A DNA stretch of 64,000 nucleotides from Klebsormidium nitens (lineage: Eukaryota > Streptophyta > Klebsormidiophyceae > Klebsormidiales > Klebsormidiaceae), in contig DF237085.1 in the NCBI GenBank assembly GCA_000708835.1, forward strand, positions 1-64,000, given 5' to 3'. The notes under the pieces were generated by a model. That model had not been told where the DNA came from, ran no database searches, and saw only the letters and a program-made list of their open reading frames with translations. Positions 1-10,021 of this stretch are shown in pieces (position 1 is the first letter of the stretch; every line of letters starts with the position of its first letter). The position numbers and the translations under genes were made by a program.

Positions 1-995
1 CCATCGCGACCCGGGACGTATGGCGGCGGGGGATCTCGCGGCGCTCCCCCGCGTTTACCCCGACCTCTCGGTTGTACCGCTCCAGCACTCCAACGTCGAT
101 CTTCTTCAGAGACGCGAGCTCCTCCGCTGAGTAGATGCCCACCATGTGGTCCAGCAGCTGCGGGGAGCTTCCCTCGACGGGGAGCGGGGGCCGGTCCGAC
201 CCCCTCTTTTGAGAGTAGAGCATCCGGAAGCACTTGAACTTGGCGAACACAGAGGGGTCCCAGATCAGCTTGGGGCCTCTCTGGGGGTCGGGCGTATGCC
301 AGAGGTACTGAGTACTCGTCTCAGTGCAAGAGATGCGCGGAGAGGTTCTTCTGAAAGTGCTCAAAGGCCTTCTTGTACTCGTTGCGGGCGTGAAAGTCCT
401 CGAGGTAGTATCCGCGCAACAGCTCGTGAGTGCTCCACTTGTACCCGCCGTCGGCCGCGTCCCCGTGCGCCTCGCTGCACTCGAACCGGATGCTCTCGGG
501 TGGGATGCCCATCACGTCCACCAGAAAGGCGTCTCTCACTTCGTCCATGTGCCTCTTGTACCGCTCGAAGGCCCCTTCCACCCTGCTTGCCGTCCGCAGG
601 TCGATGTCCGCGTACAGCTTGGTCGGCAGGCCTTCGGTCAAGCCCTCGTATAGATTGGGGTGGCCGAGGCTCATCTCCTTGCGGCGCGTGACGTAGTCCT
701 GCAAGGCGGACGGGTCGCGGATGCTGCCGTACTTTTTCGCCCCCGAGTGCTTCGACACGTCGCAGACGATCAAGATACGGTCTTCGCCAGCCGCCATCGC
801 CCGTCGGCACTGCTCCAGCGGCTTTTCCGTGGTGAACCAAGACTGCCCCGCGGCGTCGGTCTTCGGTCGTGACTGCACGCACATGCTCACGTCCTGACGC
901 TTGCTGTTGGTTGCCGCACAGTCATCTTCGTCTGCGGAGCCCCCCATGGTGTCCTCGATGCTCTCGCCCCTTGCGTCGGACGTTGGCTGCTGCAA
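1..995 (-). pseudogene. Archaeo-eukaryotic (PrimPol-like) primase fragment, frameshifted
   Basis: The minus-strand frame 995-321 encodes about 224 residues with an LYADID segment, which fits the catalytic DxD of AEP/PrimPol primases. About 70 residues later comes WSTHELLRGYYLEDFHA, which fits the family SxH motif. A stop at 321-323 ends this frame, but coding resumes in another frame to the window edge and includes FRMLYSQKRGSDRP, which resembles the third AEP motif (aromatic-R ... S-x-K). The break looks like a small indel: I see no convincing intron. The frame opens with TTG at 995, immediately after a tttgcag acceptor-like sequence, so a 5' exon or a lost N-terminus is possible. Such primases occur in nucleocytoplasmic large DNA viruses, some transposons and as cellular PrimPol. 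The neighbouring broken frames suggest an old viral-type insertion. The family call rests on motifs only. Confidence 0.5.
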
Positions 996-1138
996 AGAGT
1001 CGAAGCGACCATTGAACGTCCACGTGCACGAGGCCAGCAGGGGGTGCGTCGAGCCGGCATGATGGGGCCGATTGGCTTACTGACTGGGTCCCTAAGCCAT
1101 CACTCCTGGGCAAGGACCCCGACCGATTGCTGGCCTGC

Positions 1139-1303
1139 GAGCGAGCGCATGGCCCTCCGCCATTCCTCCTCCTGCCAAAGACTCATCAGTAGATTTTTGT
1201 CACCTATCTAGTCCTATAGTCTATATACTTCTTCGCAAGCATCTACTGATTTTTTTGGATTTCACGCCCTCTCACGCTGGAGCACGAAGCGAGCCTCCTA
1301 CCT
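1139..1303. repeat. Direct repeat, copy 1 (contains palindrome P1)
   Basis: This ~165-bp stretch, from gcgagcgcatgg to the 'ctcacgctggagcacgaagc' segment, recurs at 1367-1525 with few differences. Both copies carry one 62-bp palindrome, so the palindrome was duplicated together with its flanks. Confidence 0.85.
1187..1248 (-). repeat. 62-bp palindrome family, copy P1
   Basis: Outer arms are CAGTAGATTTTTG on the left and its near complement ending ATCTACTG on the right, with one mismatch. The core contains CTATAGTCTATATA. The core is asymmetric and here lies in the reverse orientation relative to copies P3 and P4. Confidence 0.85.
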
Positions 1304-1366
1304 TTGTGCAAAACTCTGAACACCTTGAACAGCTAGCCAAACTCTCCCATGTCAATTTGCGAGCTA

Positions 1367-1525
1367 GCGCATGGTCCCCCACCTTCCTCCTCCTGCCAAA
1401 GACTCATCAGTAGATTTTTGTCACCTATATAGTCCTATAGTCTATATACTTCTTTGCAAGAATCTACTTATTTTTTTTGACCTCACGCCTCTCACGCTGG
1501 AGCACGAAGCGAGCCTCCTACCTCG
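1367..1525. repeat. Direct repeat, copy 2 (contains palindrome P2)
   Basis: This is the second copy of the ~165-bp repeat at 1139-1303. Its right edge runs into the 3' end of the reading frame 1758-1492, which therefore ends in repeat-derived codons. Confidence 0.85.
1408..1469 (-). repeat. 62-bp palindrome family, copy P2
   Basis: The left arm is CAGTAGATTTTTG and the right arm AATCTACTT, where the last base departs from the palindrome. The core is nearly identical to P1. The copy lies inside the second direct repeat. Confidence 0.85.
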
Positions 1526-1758
1526 GGGTTTTCCTCACGCGTGACGAGCCAGTCCCGCAACGTCGATCGCTCCTGCTTGATTGGGGCAGTGTCGTCGGCT
1601 CCGATGCGTGCGGCCATGTCTGCCATGCAGCTGATCAAGGGGCCCGGCTTGCTGACGGGGCCGGTGCGCATAGCTTCGATCTCGGCCGCCCTTTGCACCC
1701 CATAGGCGCGGAGGCCCTCTCTGTTGTTGGCGATCAGCTCCGCGGCCTGCTCGCTCAT
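1492..1758 (-). CDS. Hypothetical protein, 3' end replaced by repeat
   Basis: An 88-codon frame begins at a real ATG (MSEQAAELIANNREGLRAYG). About 75 residues look like ordinary soluble protein sequence, with two helical charged stretches. The last ten residues (EVGGSLRAPA) are translated from the repeated 'cctcctacctcggg' segment, so the native C-terminus was probably lost when the repeat arrived. The frame has the same orientation as the primase remnant beside it. I do not recognise the family. Confidence 0.3.
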   Translation of the reverse strand: MSEQAAELIANNREGLRAYGVQRAAEIEAMRTGPVSKPGPLISCMADMAARIGADDTAPIKQERSTLRDWLVTREENPEVGGSLRAPA

Positions 1759-2332
1759 GGCGGGAGTATGCTCGACTTGTGGGTGTGCGCGTCTGTGGAA
1801 GAGTGTGGAGGATAGTCAGATGGTCCTGTTTTGTGAGACATGATACATAATGATTCGGAAGCCGACTGTACAGATCCAGATAATCGCAAATGGGTTTTCA
1901 GAACAGGTACAACACGAGCAAGGGGGGGGACGGATTGGTACATGCCGCAATGCCTTACTGGCATCCGTAAGTACCAACAAATGAGGGGAAGGCAATAGCG
2001 CTTTTGCTGGGGGCTTTGCCCCACCCTTCAAGCGAAGCGGTCGAGAGGCTGGAGGCAGAGGCTTCATCTGCCTTGCTCCTGGTCTGGCCGGGTCTGCGCC
2101 TCGGTCCTCCAGTTGACTTCGACTCGCGGCAGAACCTGCAGGTGTGAAGGATTGTGTTCAGAAAAGATGCACGGAGTGACTCGCGTGCCACGAGTGCGTG
2201 GGCAAAACCCACGAGCAAAGCAATGATGGCGGGTATTTGAGGTTCAGCAGGTCTGCAGAGCGGTGAGGCTTCCCAGAACGGTCATTGCGTTCAATATCAG
2301 TCGGACATTTCCGTTGGTGAACATACATATCG
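1759..2332. other. No gene recognised
   Basis: Between the 1758 start and the ATG at 2333 I see only hairpin H1 and short overlapping frames on the minus strand with no motif or consistent coding character. Confidence 0.5.
1995..2040. repeat. GC-rich hairpin family, copy H1
   Basis: This is an imperfect stem beginning ATAGCGCTTTTGCTGGGGGC and closing through CTTCAAGCGAAGCG. It is related to the better-preserved hairpin at 3221-3267 and to the copy at 10260-10310. Confidence 0.6.
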
Positions 2333-2529
2333 ATGACGAAGTCCGTGGAAGAGGTGAAGCTCGCAAAGGCCGCAAAAGCAAAAGCTCTCCGAGCCCTGAA
2401 AGCTGAGCAGAGGATCAAGGCTATGATTGCATTATCGGAGAAGAGGGACGAGCTGGAAGGCAAGGACATCGAACGAGAATGCATGGAACAAGATGAGGCT
2501 CGCAGACTCGCCGTTAGCTGTGGGCACAG
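2333..2529 (+). CDS. Possible first exon of a charged, helical protein
   Basis: An ATG-initiated frame encodes about 65 residues that are almost entirely charged or alanine (MTKSVEEVKLAKAAKAKALR..., then ALSEKRDELEGKDIERE), which predicts one long helix. It ends with CACAG followed by GTGAGG at 2530, a good splice donor, so it may be an exon and not a complete gene. No partner exon could be assigned downstream. It lies opposite the other decayed frames of this region. The function is unknown. Confidence 0.3.
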
Positions 2530-2564
2530 GTGAGGGGAGCTCTCCAGTCTGAATGATTGGAAAG

Positions 2565-3011
2565 CTATTTGTCGTCTTGTTTTTGAGCGTTTGTTGCAGG
2601 CGACGCATGCCTCACCGCTTTTGATGATCGGGCGGAGGTCAGGCACCCCGGCAACGTGCTCTGCTTGTGGGCGTCATTCGGTTGAGGGGGTGGCTTTTCC
2701 CAGATGATGTTGCCGTCTTCCATCAAATTCCAGTGCCGAGGGTCGAAATTCACATCCGCCTCTAAGACATCGTCGAGCGTGTCCTCCAAGCTCGCTCAGC
2801 CGAGTTCGCGTCTCTGACGGGCTCGAACGGCTTTCAGCTCGGCCTTCTGCTCGGCCATGAAGGTTGCGGCCTTTCTGCTCGCCTCAGCGGTGTGCGTCGG
2901 CAGTTGAGTCTTTGTTGTGCGCCTGTTGAATGCACTAATAACGATTAGTTCCAGAGTGCAGAAAGAGCGAGGCCTGCTTGCGATGGTCTTGTGTGGGCTT
3001 GCAAAATGCAC
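2565..3011 (-). pseudogene. Unknown protein frame interrupted by an in-frame TGA
   Basis: Two open segments in the same minus-strand frame are separated only by the TGA at 2796-2798. The upstream part is basic and helical (EASRKAATFMAEQKAELKAV). The downstream part is acidic and then proline-rich (EDTLDDVLEADVNFDPRHWN ... IIWEKPPPQPNDAHK). Both halves have protein-like composition, which suggests one gene broken by a nonsense change. The family is not recognised. It lies in the same orientation as the primase remnant and could belong to the same decayed insertion. Confidence 0.35.
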
Positions 3012-3220
3012 GAGCTGCTTGGCGATCGGGAAGGAGCCGACGAAGCCCTAGCAAAGCCCCTACCTGCTGCGTTTTGGGGCGGGAAGCTGGGTAACGCTAC
3101 TGTCTTCCTCGTCCAAGCGTGATTCACTGTGGATATCCGCACCATCTCCTTCCTGCAAGCAAGGAGCGCAAGGCCACAGGTTAGACTCACGGATGATGGG
3201 ATCCTGCAGCGGCGAGGGCG

Positions 3221-3267
3221 ATAGCGCTTTGCTAGGGGCTTCGCCCGGCCCCCAAGCGAAGCGCTAT
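3221..3267. repeat. GC-rich hairpin family, copy H2
   Basis: ATAGCGCTTTGCTAGGGGC can pair with GCCCCCAAGCGAAGCGCTAT across an 8-nt loop (TTCGCCCG), giving a stem of about 19 bp with only small defects. It is the best-preserved of three copies. Confidence 0.75.
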
Positions 3268-3428
3268 GGGAGCTTGGCCATCCACGAGCACGGGATCGGA
3301 GCTCACCGGAGGTAGTGGAGGGCCGCCACCCGGAGTTTTGGAGGTGCCGCCCACCCTGGGGGGGCTTTCTCGGAGCGGCTGATTGCTGAAGCGCGGCGCG
3401 ACCTAGAAGGCGTGGGGTTCCTTAAAAT

Positions 3429-3490
3429 CAGTAGATTTTTGCGAACAACTCTATAGACTATAGGACCATATAGATTGCAAAATTCTACTG
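3429..3490 (+). repeat. 62-bp palindrome family, copy P3
   Basis: The left arm is CAGTAGATTTTTGC and the right arm GCAAAATTCTACTG. The core is CTCTATAGACTATAGGACC. It defines the forward orientation used here. Confidence 0.85.
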
Positions 3491-3809
3491 CCGCGTCTCT
3501 GGCGTAAGGAGGAAGGAGCAGGATCACACGCTAGCTTGCAAATCCTATCTGGAGGCTCAGACGAAACTCCAAAGGCATCCCACACAACTCGCAAGCAACA
3601 GCTACCAGGCCTTCAGAAAGGTCCATCATTGTTGACCAGTAGAGTGTGCTGGCCTTGCAGCAATGGGGACGGATGCCGAAGGAGCTCACCAAAGGCTGTG
3701 GAGAGCCGCCAGCTGGAGCCTCGGAGGTGCCCGCCCCGGGGGGCCCCTCTCGGAACCGCAGAAGGCCAGAATATGGCATGACCTGGAAGGCGTGGGGTTT
3801 CCAATCAAT

Positions 3810-3870
3810 CAGTAGATTTTGCGAACAACTATATAGACTATAGGACTATATAGATTGCAAAAATCTACTG
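3810..3870 (+). repeat. 62-bp palindrome family, copy P4
   Basis: The arms CAGTAGATTTTGC and GCAAAAATCTACTG are complementary apart from one missing T. The core has two CTATATAG palindromes flanking ACTATAGGA. Confidence 0.9.
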
Positions 3871-4844
3871 ATGAGTCTCTGGTTGGAGGAGGGAGGAGCA
3901 GAACCACGCGCTAGCTCGCAAATCCTGTCTGGAGCCTAGGCTCAGACGAAACTCAAAATGCATTCCGCACTACTCGCAAACAACAGCTGCCAATCGTTCG
4001 GAAGGACCATGCATCAATCATCGATGGATGTTTGGAAGGCAACGCAGGATCCGAGAGAAAGCTCACCGGCGTTCGCATCCGACCGCCATCTGACGAGTCA
4101 AGACTGCCTGTAGAGGAGCCCTAGGAGAGCGATGCGCTGTTGCAGGATGATGGAGGAGTGACCGCAGACATGGCCTGGAAGGATACATAAATTGATTGAG
4201 CCTAGCTCTGCTATCAGGGAGTAGAGCTGAGAAGCAAGAGCATGACTGGAGCTGGCCTTGTGATGGAGCTGATGCCAGTCAGAAACCTTAAGTTGACGAT
4301 GGAGCTGACCCGCGAGCTCTTGCAGCTTACCTGGTAGCTGGCATGGGCGCTCATTTCTTGTGCAGCATCATGGTGAGCCTCTCCGGTCGGAGTTCCTGAT
4401 AGGCGCAGATTTCTTTGGAACTCTGCAAACTGTTCCACTGACTGCAAGCCATGGAGCGGTCGTGCTGCCATGCTTGCGATGAGCGCTGAGATACAAAGCT
4501 TTGAGGCTGGAGTGCTGCACTTGCGATGATGCTTTTGTTGCGCCCCTGAGCGGCTGGTCGGCAATTGAGGTTTGAATACAGAGGCGGGAAAGTGCTGAGT
4601 TGGAGCACCTTCCCCACCAATCGGAGCCTTCTGGAACATGTCGGCTGCCCGCCGAGCGTGCCAAGTCCCTGTCTGGCATAAACTTCTTGTCCCCTAGAAT
4701 GTTCAGATAAATATGTGCATCGGACGGTTCAGAACCAGAGGAAGTGACATCGACGGTCACTTCCGCTGAATCCCCGGGCACTTTCAGCGGTTGCCCAAGA
4801 CTGACAAAGTTGCTCAGTAAAACCAAAGTCCCGGAAGTCAAGGC

Positions 4845-5111
4845 CTAAACCGGAACACCTACAGCCAGTAATTTGAAGCAGAAGACTGCCGCAATGGCTG
4901 CCTTGTGCTCAGGGCTTGAGGAGGCAGGGACGGGCTGTGGGGGGAGAGTAGAAGGTCTTTCTCCACAAACTTTGCATTTCAGCAAGCTAGGATTGCTTTT
5001 TGTAGAGCAGTCTTGCCGTTGAGATTGCAAAATTTGATGTATAGTTGCCCCGGCGACTTTCAACAAAACCTCCATTGCGCCTCCGAGGCTCCTTTTAGGG
5101 TTGAAAGGCAC
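4845..5111 (-). other. Open frame of uncertain coding status
   Basis: An 88-codon minus-strand frame starts at an ATG (MPFNPKRSLGGAMEVLLKVA) and contains a lone KCKVCG motif. After its TAG at 4845 the same frame stays open to 4368 (VPGDSAEVTVDVTSSGSEPS). This could be another decayed gene, but neither part resembles a family I know and the second part runs into the duplicated block. Confidence 0.2.
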
Positions 5112-5589
5112 ATTTTGGATTTGGGGGGAGAATGTGCATCAAATTTACCTTTGAAAGCAGCTGGTATTCAATTTATAGGTTGCACATAGCTTCAGGTTGC
5201 CGTTGGGTTTGAGAAATTTTGGTCATGGGTGCTGCTCCCAGCTCATTTCAGCCATGTCGGCAGCCATGGCGGCCAGTCTGAGGTGCTGGGCAAAATAACA
5301 ATTTTGGACTTCACCACTTTCGGGCGCTGTCCCTCCTTTCTGCGACCTTTAGGCGGGGGATGGACTCAGCCTTCTGTTCAGCAAAGGCAATCGGCGTACC
5401 GTCCGATCTTAGAAAATAGAACGATTTCAACCGTTGGATGCCCGGACTGCGCCCGGTACGCCAAAAATTACTTAAGCAGGCCAGCGGACGGAGGTTCATG
5501 CCAGACAGGAAGTCAGCATCGGCGGCCCGCCGGGGAGGAAACCGCAACCGTTTTTGAAAAACCGTCGACGCACGATCGAACGGTCGGGA

Positions 5590-5790
5590 ATCGACGCGGT
5601 CTGCAGCGGACGGTCCCGAAAAAATCAGTCGATTTTTGCAAGTAATCACTATATCTGAAGGATTATATAGTTGACAAAAATCGACTGCGGTGGGTACGGT
5701 CCGCTCTTGCAGTGGGGGGCGAACACTCGCCTTGTTCTCCCGCAGATTCTGCCCCCCGGCCGGTTTAGCTCTTACACCCCCATGAGGACC
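5590..5790. repeat. Inverted duplicated module around palindrome P5, copy 1
   Basis: The 'ggacggtcccgaaaaaatcag' flank, palindrome P5, the 'cggtccgctc' flank and the 'cagattctgccccccggccgg' segment recur in reverse orientation at about 11960-12140 around palindrome P11. Confidence 0.75.
5626..5687 (+). repeat. 62-bp palindrome family, copy P5
   Basis: The arms are CAGTCGATTTTTGC and ACAAAAATCGACTG. Compared with P1-P4 both arms changed together (AGA/TCT to CGA/TCG). The core is AATCACTATATCTGAAGGAT. Confidence 0.9.
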
Positions 5791-6029
5791 GATCACGAGG
5801 TCTGGCGGCGCGTTTGATGACATTTAAACCCGTCTAGATTTGTCGCGTTCGGGTTACTGTACTATTTGAGTGTCATATAACCCCACGGGTTAGCTGAAAT
5901 TTGGAAGAGGGTTACTGACTAAGGTCGCCGGAATCAAAAGCACCGCCCCGGTGTGCCAATTTGATGAATTTTTTCCAGTGCTCCGGATATTCAAATGGCC
6001 AGCCCCGTAGAAGCGGTAATGGCTGCGGT

Positions 6030-6390
6030 AAAGGATTAAGACCGGCAGTCGGTGGAGGTTTGGCATTTCGACGGTGCTGAGTCTCGATTTTTGCGGACAG
6101 TCGGACCCTCGGGCCGGGGGGGACACGCGTCAGCTATCGGGCGGCTGAAAATCAGTGTTTGCCATAGCTTTGCCCGGGACCGGCATTCTGCTGGCTACTG
6201 GGCGTTTTCATCGGCAGAAGTTGCTTGCGGACCGGCCCGGTATATTCTTTACCGGTCTCTTCGAAGGCAGAACTGATCTTCTCTCTGTTATTTGAGCCGG
6301 TCCCCTGTTTATTCCACCGGCATTTGTGCCGGTACCGAGCCGGCTCGGTGCCTTCGGCACCGGCCGAATTCGACTTTTTACCGGCCAGGT
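6030..6390. promoter_or_regulatory. Dense ACCGG/CCGGT cluster upstream of the 6844 gene
   Basis: At least nine ACCGGC/GCCGGT-type sites fall in about 350 bp. They include a perfect 16-bp palindrome ACCGAGCCGGCTCGGT at 6334-6349 and, overlapping its end, a hairpin GGTGCC-TTC-GGCACC at 6347-6361. The cluster lies roughly 450-800 bp before the ATG at 6844. A transcription-factor platform is an inference; a decayed repeat is the alternative. Confidence 0.35.
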
Positions 6391-6843
6391 CCAGAGCCAT
6401 TAGCGGCTCGTGGCAAACACTGCTGAAAATAAGGTTGAAGTTCATTTGGTTTGCTGCTGATTGGGACCAACAAACCACTGAGTGTCACTCTAGCTTGAAG
6501 TTGAACGCTGACACAGCACTCAGACCGGCTTCTGATGAGAGAACTGAGAAGATTATCCAGCAGATCAAGGTCAGCCGAAGCTACCTAGTTGGATTTGCAG
6601 CTTTCAGAGGGGGCATAACCGTGACAAAACTGCTATCGTTTGAATTTCCAAAGTTCAGCGCCCCGGTATTAAGAATTGAATTTTGCAGCTCCTATAGGTA
6701 TCTATTGTGTAGTTAAGGAGAAGGCAGAGGCAAAGGGAGCTAGGAGGAATTTGGGCACCTTGTAGAATTGAATCAGGCAGGTCCTAACGTTGGCTGCAAT
6801 AGAAGGACAGAGCAGAAAGCAGCTCAGTTTAAGAAAGGACACA

Positions 6844-7576
6844 ATGGCAAGCTCATTTGGTGGATTCGGTGGCTTTGGTGGAAACCCGAGAATGATGACT
6901 TTCTACGAGAATCGGCACAGAAGGCCGGCGGCGGTAGCAAGATGTGAAAAAGCAGCAAGCAGTAACAGTACCACTATTCGTGTACCTACTTCTGTGATTG
7001 AGACGGGTGTATCGTGGGTAACTCTTGGCATTGGTGGCGCATCGGTGGCATTGATGGCCTACGGGGCAAATTCGTTTGTAAGTTTTGATTTCACAAGCTT
7101 CACATGGTAAAGTGATTAAGAAAACTAACTCATTGTTGCAGAGTTCCAACAGTTTCAAAAATGACAAAAGTATTGAATAGTTTGAAGAGCAATGTAGATT
7201 GCCAGTGTTCAACTTCCAACTGATAGATAGCATCACTGCCATGAAGTGTATGCCTGGTGACTTGGACGATTTCTGCCATTCAGGATTGTTTAAGCACTGC
7301 TCTGTCAATCGTCCATTTGAGAAGCTCTGTATGTCTGCCGGCAAGTGAGGATCAAACGTTAGAAGTTGAGTGATCGTCTCCCTTGATATCTTGTCCATGT
7401 TTTGACAGGTACGAGACGTGACCTTTAAGCATGTGAAACCTCTGGAGACTGACCTGAAGAAGGTTGGCAAGGATGTCCGCAACATGCAGACAGATGTCAG
7501 AATGATAAAGATGCAGATGAACCACAACCAAAAGCTCATCCTTGAAAAGTTTCAAAACCTGGAAGTGCAAGTGAAG
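6844..7576 (+). CDS. Small membrane/coiled-coil protein (3' end unresolved)
   Basis: Exon 1 (6844-7077) starts at ATG in an A-rich leader. It encodes a Gly/Phe-rich start (SSFGGFGGFGG), a short basic stretch, then a hydrophobic segment (SWVTLGIGGASVALMAYGA) likely to span a membrane. It ends in phase 0 at GTAAGT. Exon 2 (7409-7576) follows a tttgacag acceptor in phase 0 and encodes 56 residues of amphipathic helix (KPLETDLKKVGKDVRNMQTD) predicted to form a coiled coil. It ends at GTAATG. If exon 2 reads through, a stop follows at about 7612; a later exon is equally possible. The layout suggests a membrane-anchored protein with a soluble coiled coil. An organelle location is conceivable because of the Ser/Arg-containing N-terminus, but is not shown. 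The family is not recognised. Confidence 0.55.
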
Positions 7577-7612
7577 GTAATGAGAGTTATTCCTTCCTGT
7601 TTGACATTCTGA

Positions 7613-9560
7613 ACAAGCAGAAGCCCTTTGGTCATACTTCTGCTCTGCATCGAAGCAGATCAACATTGCAAGTGGTTTCTCCAACATGGTTACTTCGTCA
7701 ATCCTGCTCTTACTGTTGCCACCACCATGCATAATCGCTTCTTGCATATGCTCATGCAATTGAATGTGCTGCAGATTTTGTTAAGAATAGAATCTGCTGC
7801 AGATTTTGTTATATGTAGATCTGCTAACATGTGAGCATGCTCTACAAGGGGCGAAATAGATGGCTCGAGGTAAGCTGGTTTTTAAGACTGATCGTTTCTG
7901 GTCAAAGTTCTGCGTGCTTGGTATGATTGCTGCTTTCTGGCATCTAACAATCACGAGTGAAATAACGCATCTGGATGCATGAACCATCTGCAATAATTAG
8001 CCAAGCAAAGTTCATAGACGCAAACTTGAATTGAGCTTATTGATGACCAAGACACCGGTGTACCTTGCTTGTGCAAGGCTTTGAGATATGGTCAATTTTG
8101 GAAGCAAAGAATGTCTTCCTTTGGCTTGCAACTTTGTCTTCGCATGAATGTTCTTCAGATTGAGCTGCTGCGTTGTTTCTGCAGGACTTGTCAACGTAAA
8201 TATTCTCAAAAAATTTGACAATACTTTTGACAAGAATAACAGTAGATATAGCTACGTGAAGTCCTAACCCAGGCCCAACACTTCTCCAATGACAAGAGAC
8301 TTTGCTAGGTTCTTGTTCAACATCCTCTGAAGGCAGTAGCAAAGGGAACCAGAGTTCACATGCTAGGATGCTGAAGGACAAGATGTGACCATGGAAAAGA
8401 GGACAATTCCTAAAGACATTCATTTGTTTGATATTGAAAGAGAAAGATTGCATGTATAGCTAGATATGAAGACTTGCAGTGCCGTGTTCTAACAAAGAAC
8501 TTTCTGGTGTTTCTTCTTTTTAAACAAGCACCAAAAGGTGAACGTCTCTGACTTCACCTTTTCAAATCTGAATGCCACTGCAACTCGTCATGCCTGCTTT
8601 CATGCAATCTTGATATATGGATCTTGAATCATGCACGACATCGCGGACCTCACCCACAAGCGCATCCTTAAGGGCAAGGCCCAAGACGAGTAGCTTTAGC
8701 ATTTGAGCTACATAGCCAGATAACGAGTCCGCCACAGCAGTTTGCCATAACGCCACCCTGCCTTTGTTACTCATGCATAGCATAGCTTACGAGACATACT
8801 CAGATACATTCCCCTCCTATGCACGATTATGTAGTTTTGCAGCGACGTGATGCTTGATTTCGTTACGAAGTTACAACTTGGACATGACATTGCAGCCGTA
8901 GCAAGCTGCAGTGTCAGCTCATCGTATTGCGTCTCACCGGAGCATTGCCCAATGGCTCAACGTGGCTCAGGGTGTATAAAAGCAAGTGACCATCTCGAAT
9001 AAGTTAAGGGAAAAGGAAATTGAACGATAGCACTTGGTCCCTAACTCAAGGGGAGTCGAACATATCGCATATGGTCCTAGATGCAAACTGCTCGAATTCA
9101 GATCATGTCAGTTGCAATCATACGAAATTATTCAGGTGAAGCCCGATTGAATGTTAAATTCCATAAGTGTAACTGAGGTCATATGGTATGGTCTCTTTAC
9201 AAAAACGCAGTAGCCAAACAGGCCATAGGCTTCTCATGGCACACATGTGGACGTGTTCTTATGCGTTTTTTCAATGCTTTTGAATCCTGATACTGCCTAA
9301 GGTACTCGAGCAATATTGAGGATGAAGTCTAGCTAAAGTAAGAAATTTTGTAGAGTTCGTACCTAAAGCTACGCTTGACCGTCGCTAGAGCTTGGGTCCC
9401 CCGGAGACGTGGCTGCTAATCGGTAGCCCCTGCGAAGGAGACCGCCCCCGGGTATCTGGTGGACTTGGAGCTGCAACCGCCGGACTGTGCCGCAGCTGCC
9501 GCTGCACATAGAGACCGAGCGGTTCAGTCAAGAGTTGCCACTTGGCACGCGGTCCTCCAC
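7613..9560. other. No gene recognised
   Basis: This AT-leaning stretch has only short overlapping frames. A CCAAT at 8948-8952 and a TATAAAA at 8975-8981 look promoter-like, but no convincing gene begins downstream. Confidence 0.5.
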
Positions 9561-9584
9561 CACCCTTCCGGCGGACTGTCAATC

Positions 9585-9645
9585 CGTCAAAATTTGCAAG
9601 GATATTAGTACTGAAGATTTAGAGTATAGACGCAAGTTTTGACTG
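9585..9645 (-). repeat. 62-bp palindrome family, copy P6
   Basis: The arms are CCGTCAAAATTTGC and GCAAGTTTTGACTG, a third arm type (CAA/TTG). The core is in reverse orientation (GATATTAGTACTGAAGATTT). Confidence 0.8.
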
Positions 9646-9808
9646 ATTCAAGTTCCTGCACCGCGGCAGTCCTAGCTGGAGAGGGGCGTGTGCCAGCTGG
9701 TGATTTGCAAGAATGGAGGCATGCCACACGTGCTCGCACAGAGTTTGCAAAAAGTCAGGATTGCCAGCTGGCGTGCGGTCCTCCGCCATCCTTCCGCTTG
9801 ACCGCCAT

Positions 9809-9870
9809 CAGTCAAAATTTGAAAGGATATTAGTACTAAAGATATAGAGTATAGACGCAAGTTTTGACTG
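9809..9870 (-). repeat. 62-bp palindrome family, copy P7
   Basis: The arms are CAGTCAAAATTTGA and GCAAGTTTTGACTG, with a core almost identical to P6. Flanks including 'ccaagttcctgcaccgcggc' are shared with P6, so these two copies are a tandem duplication of about 225 bp. Confidence 0.85.
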
Positions 9871-10021
9871 ATTCCAAGTTCCTGCACCGCGGCAATCCAA
9901 GCTAGAGAGGGACGCGTGCCAGCTGGCGGTATGCCTCACATGCTCGCGCGGAGTTCGCAGACAGTCAGTACTTGCGAGCTAGCGCGCGGAAGCTCCTCCA
10001 TCCTTCTGGCCGACGGTCACG

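Larger units (their letters stand above)
3110..4662. repeat. 1.55-kb duplicated block, copy 1
   Basis: From the 'ccttcctgcaagcaaggagcg' segment through hairpin H2, palindromes P3 and P4 and the 'gtcggctgcccgccgagcgtgc' boundary, this block matches 10130-11716 in the same order and orientation at high similarity. Its final ~350 bp carry a minus-strand frame kept open in both copies (residues VEQFAEFQRNLRLSGTPTGE here). That may be the remnant of an unidentified coding sequence. Confidence 0.85.

Noticed and set aside
5311-5823. 170-residue minus-strand frame starting at ATG
   Set aside because: It runs straight through palindrome P5 and its repeated flanks. The residues come from repeat sequence that is also partly open in other copies by chance, so no coding claim is made.
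8940-8990. CCAAT and TATAAAA promoter-like pair
   Set aside because: No supported gene begins within the next kilobase on the plus strand.
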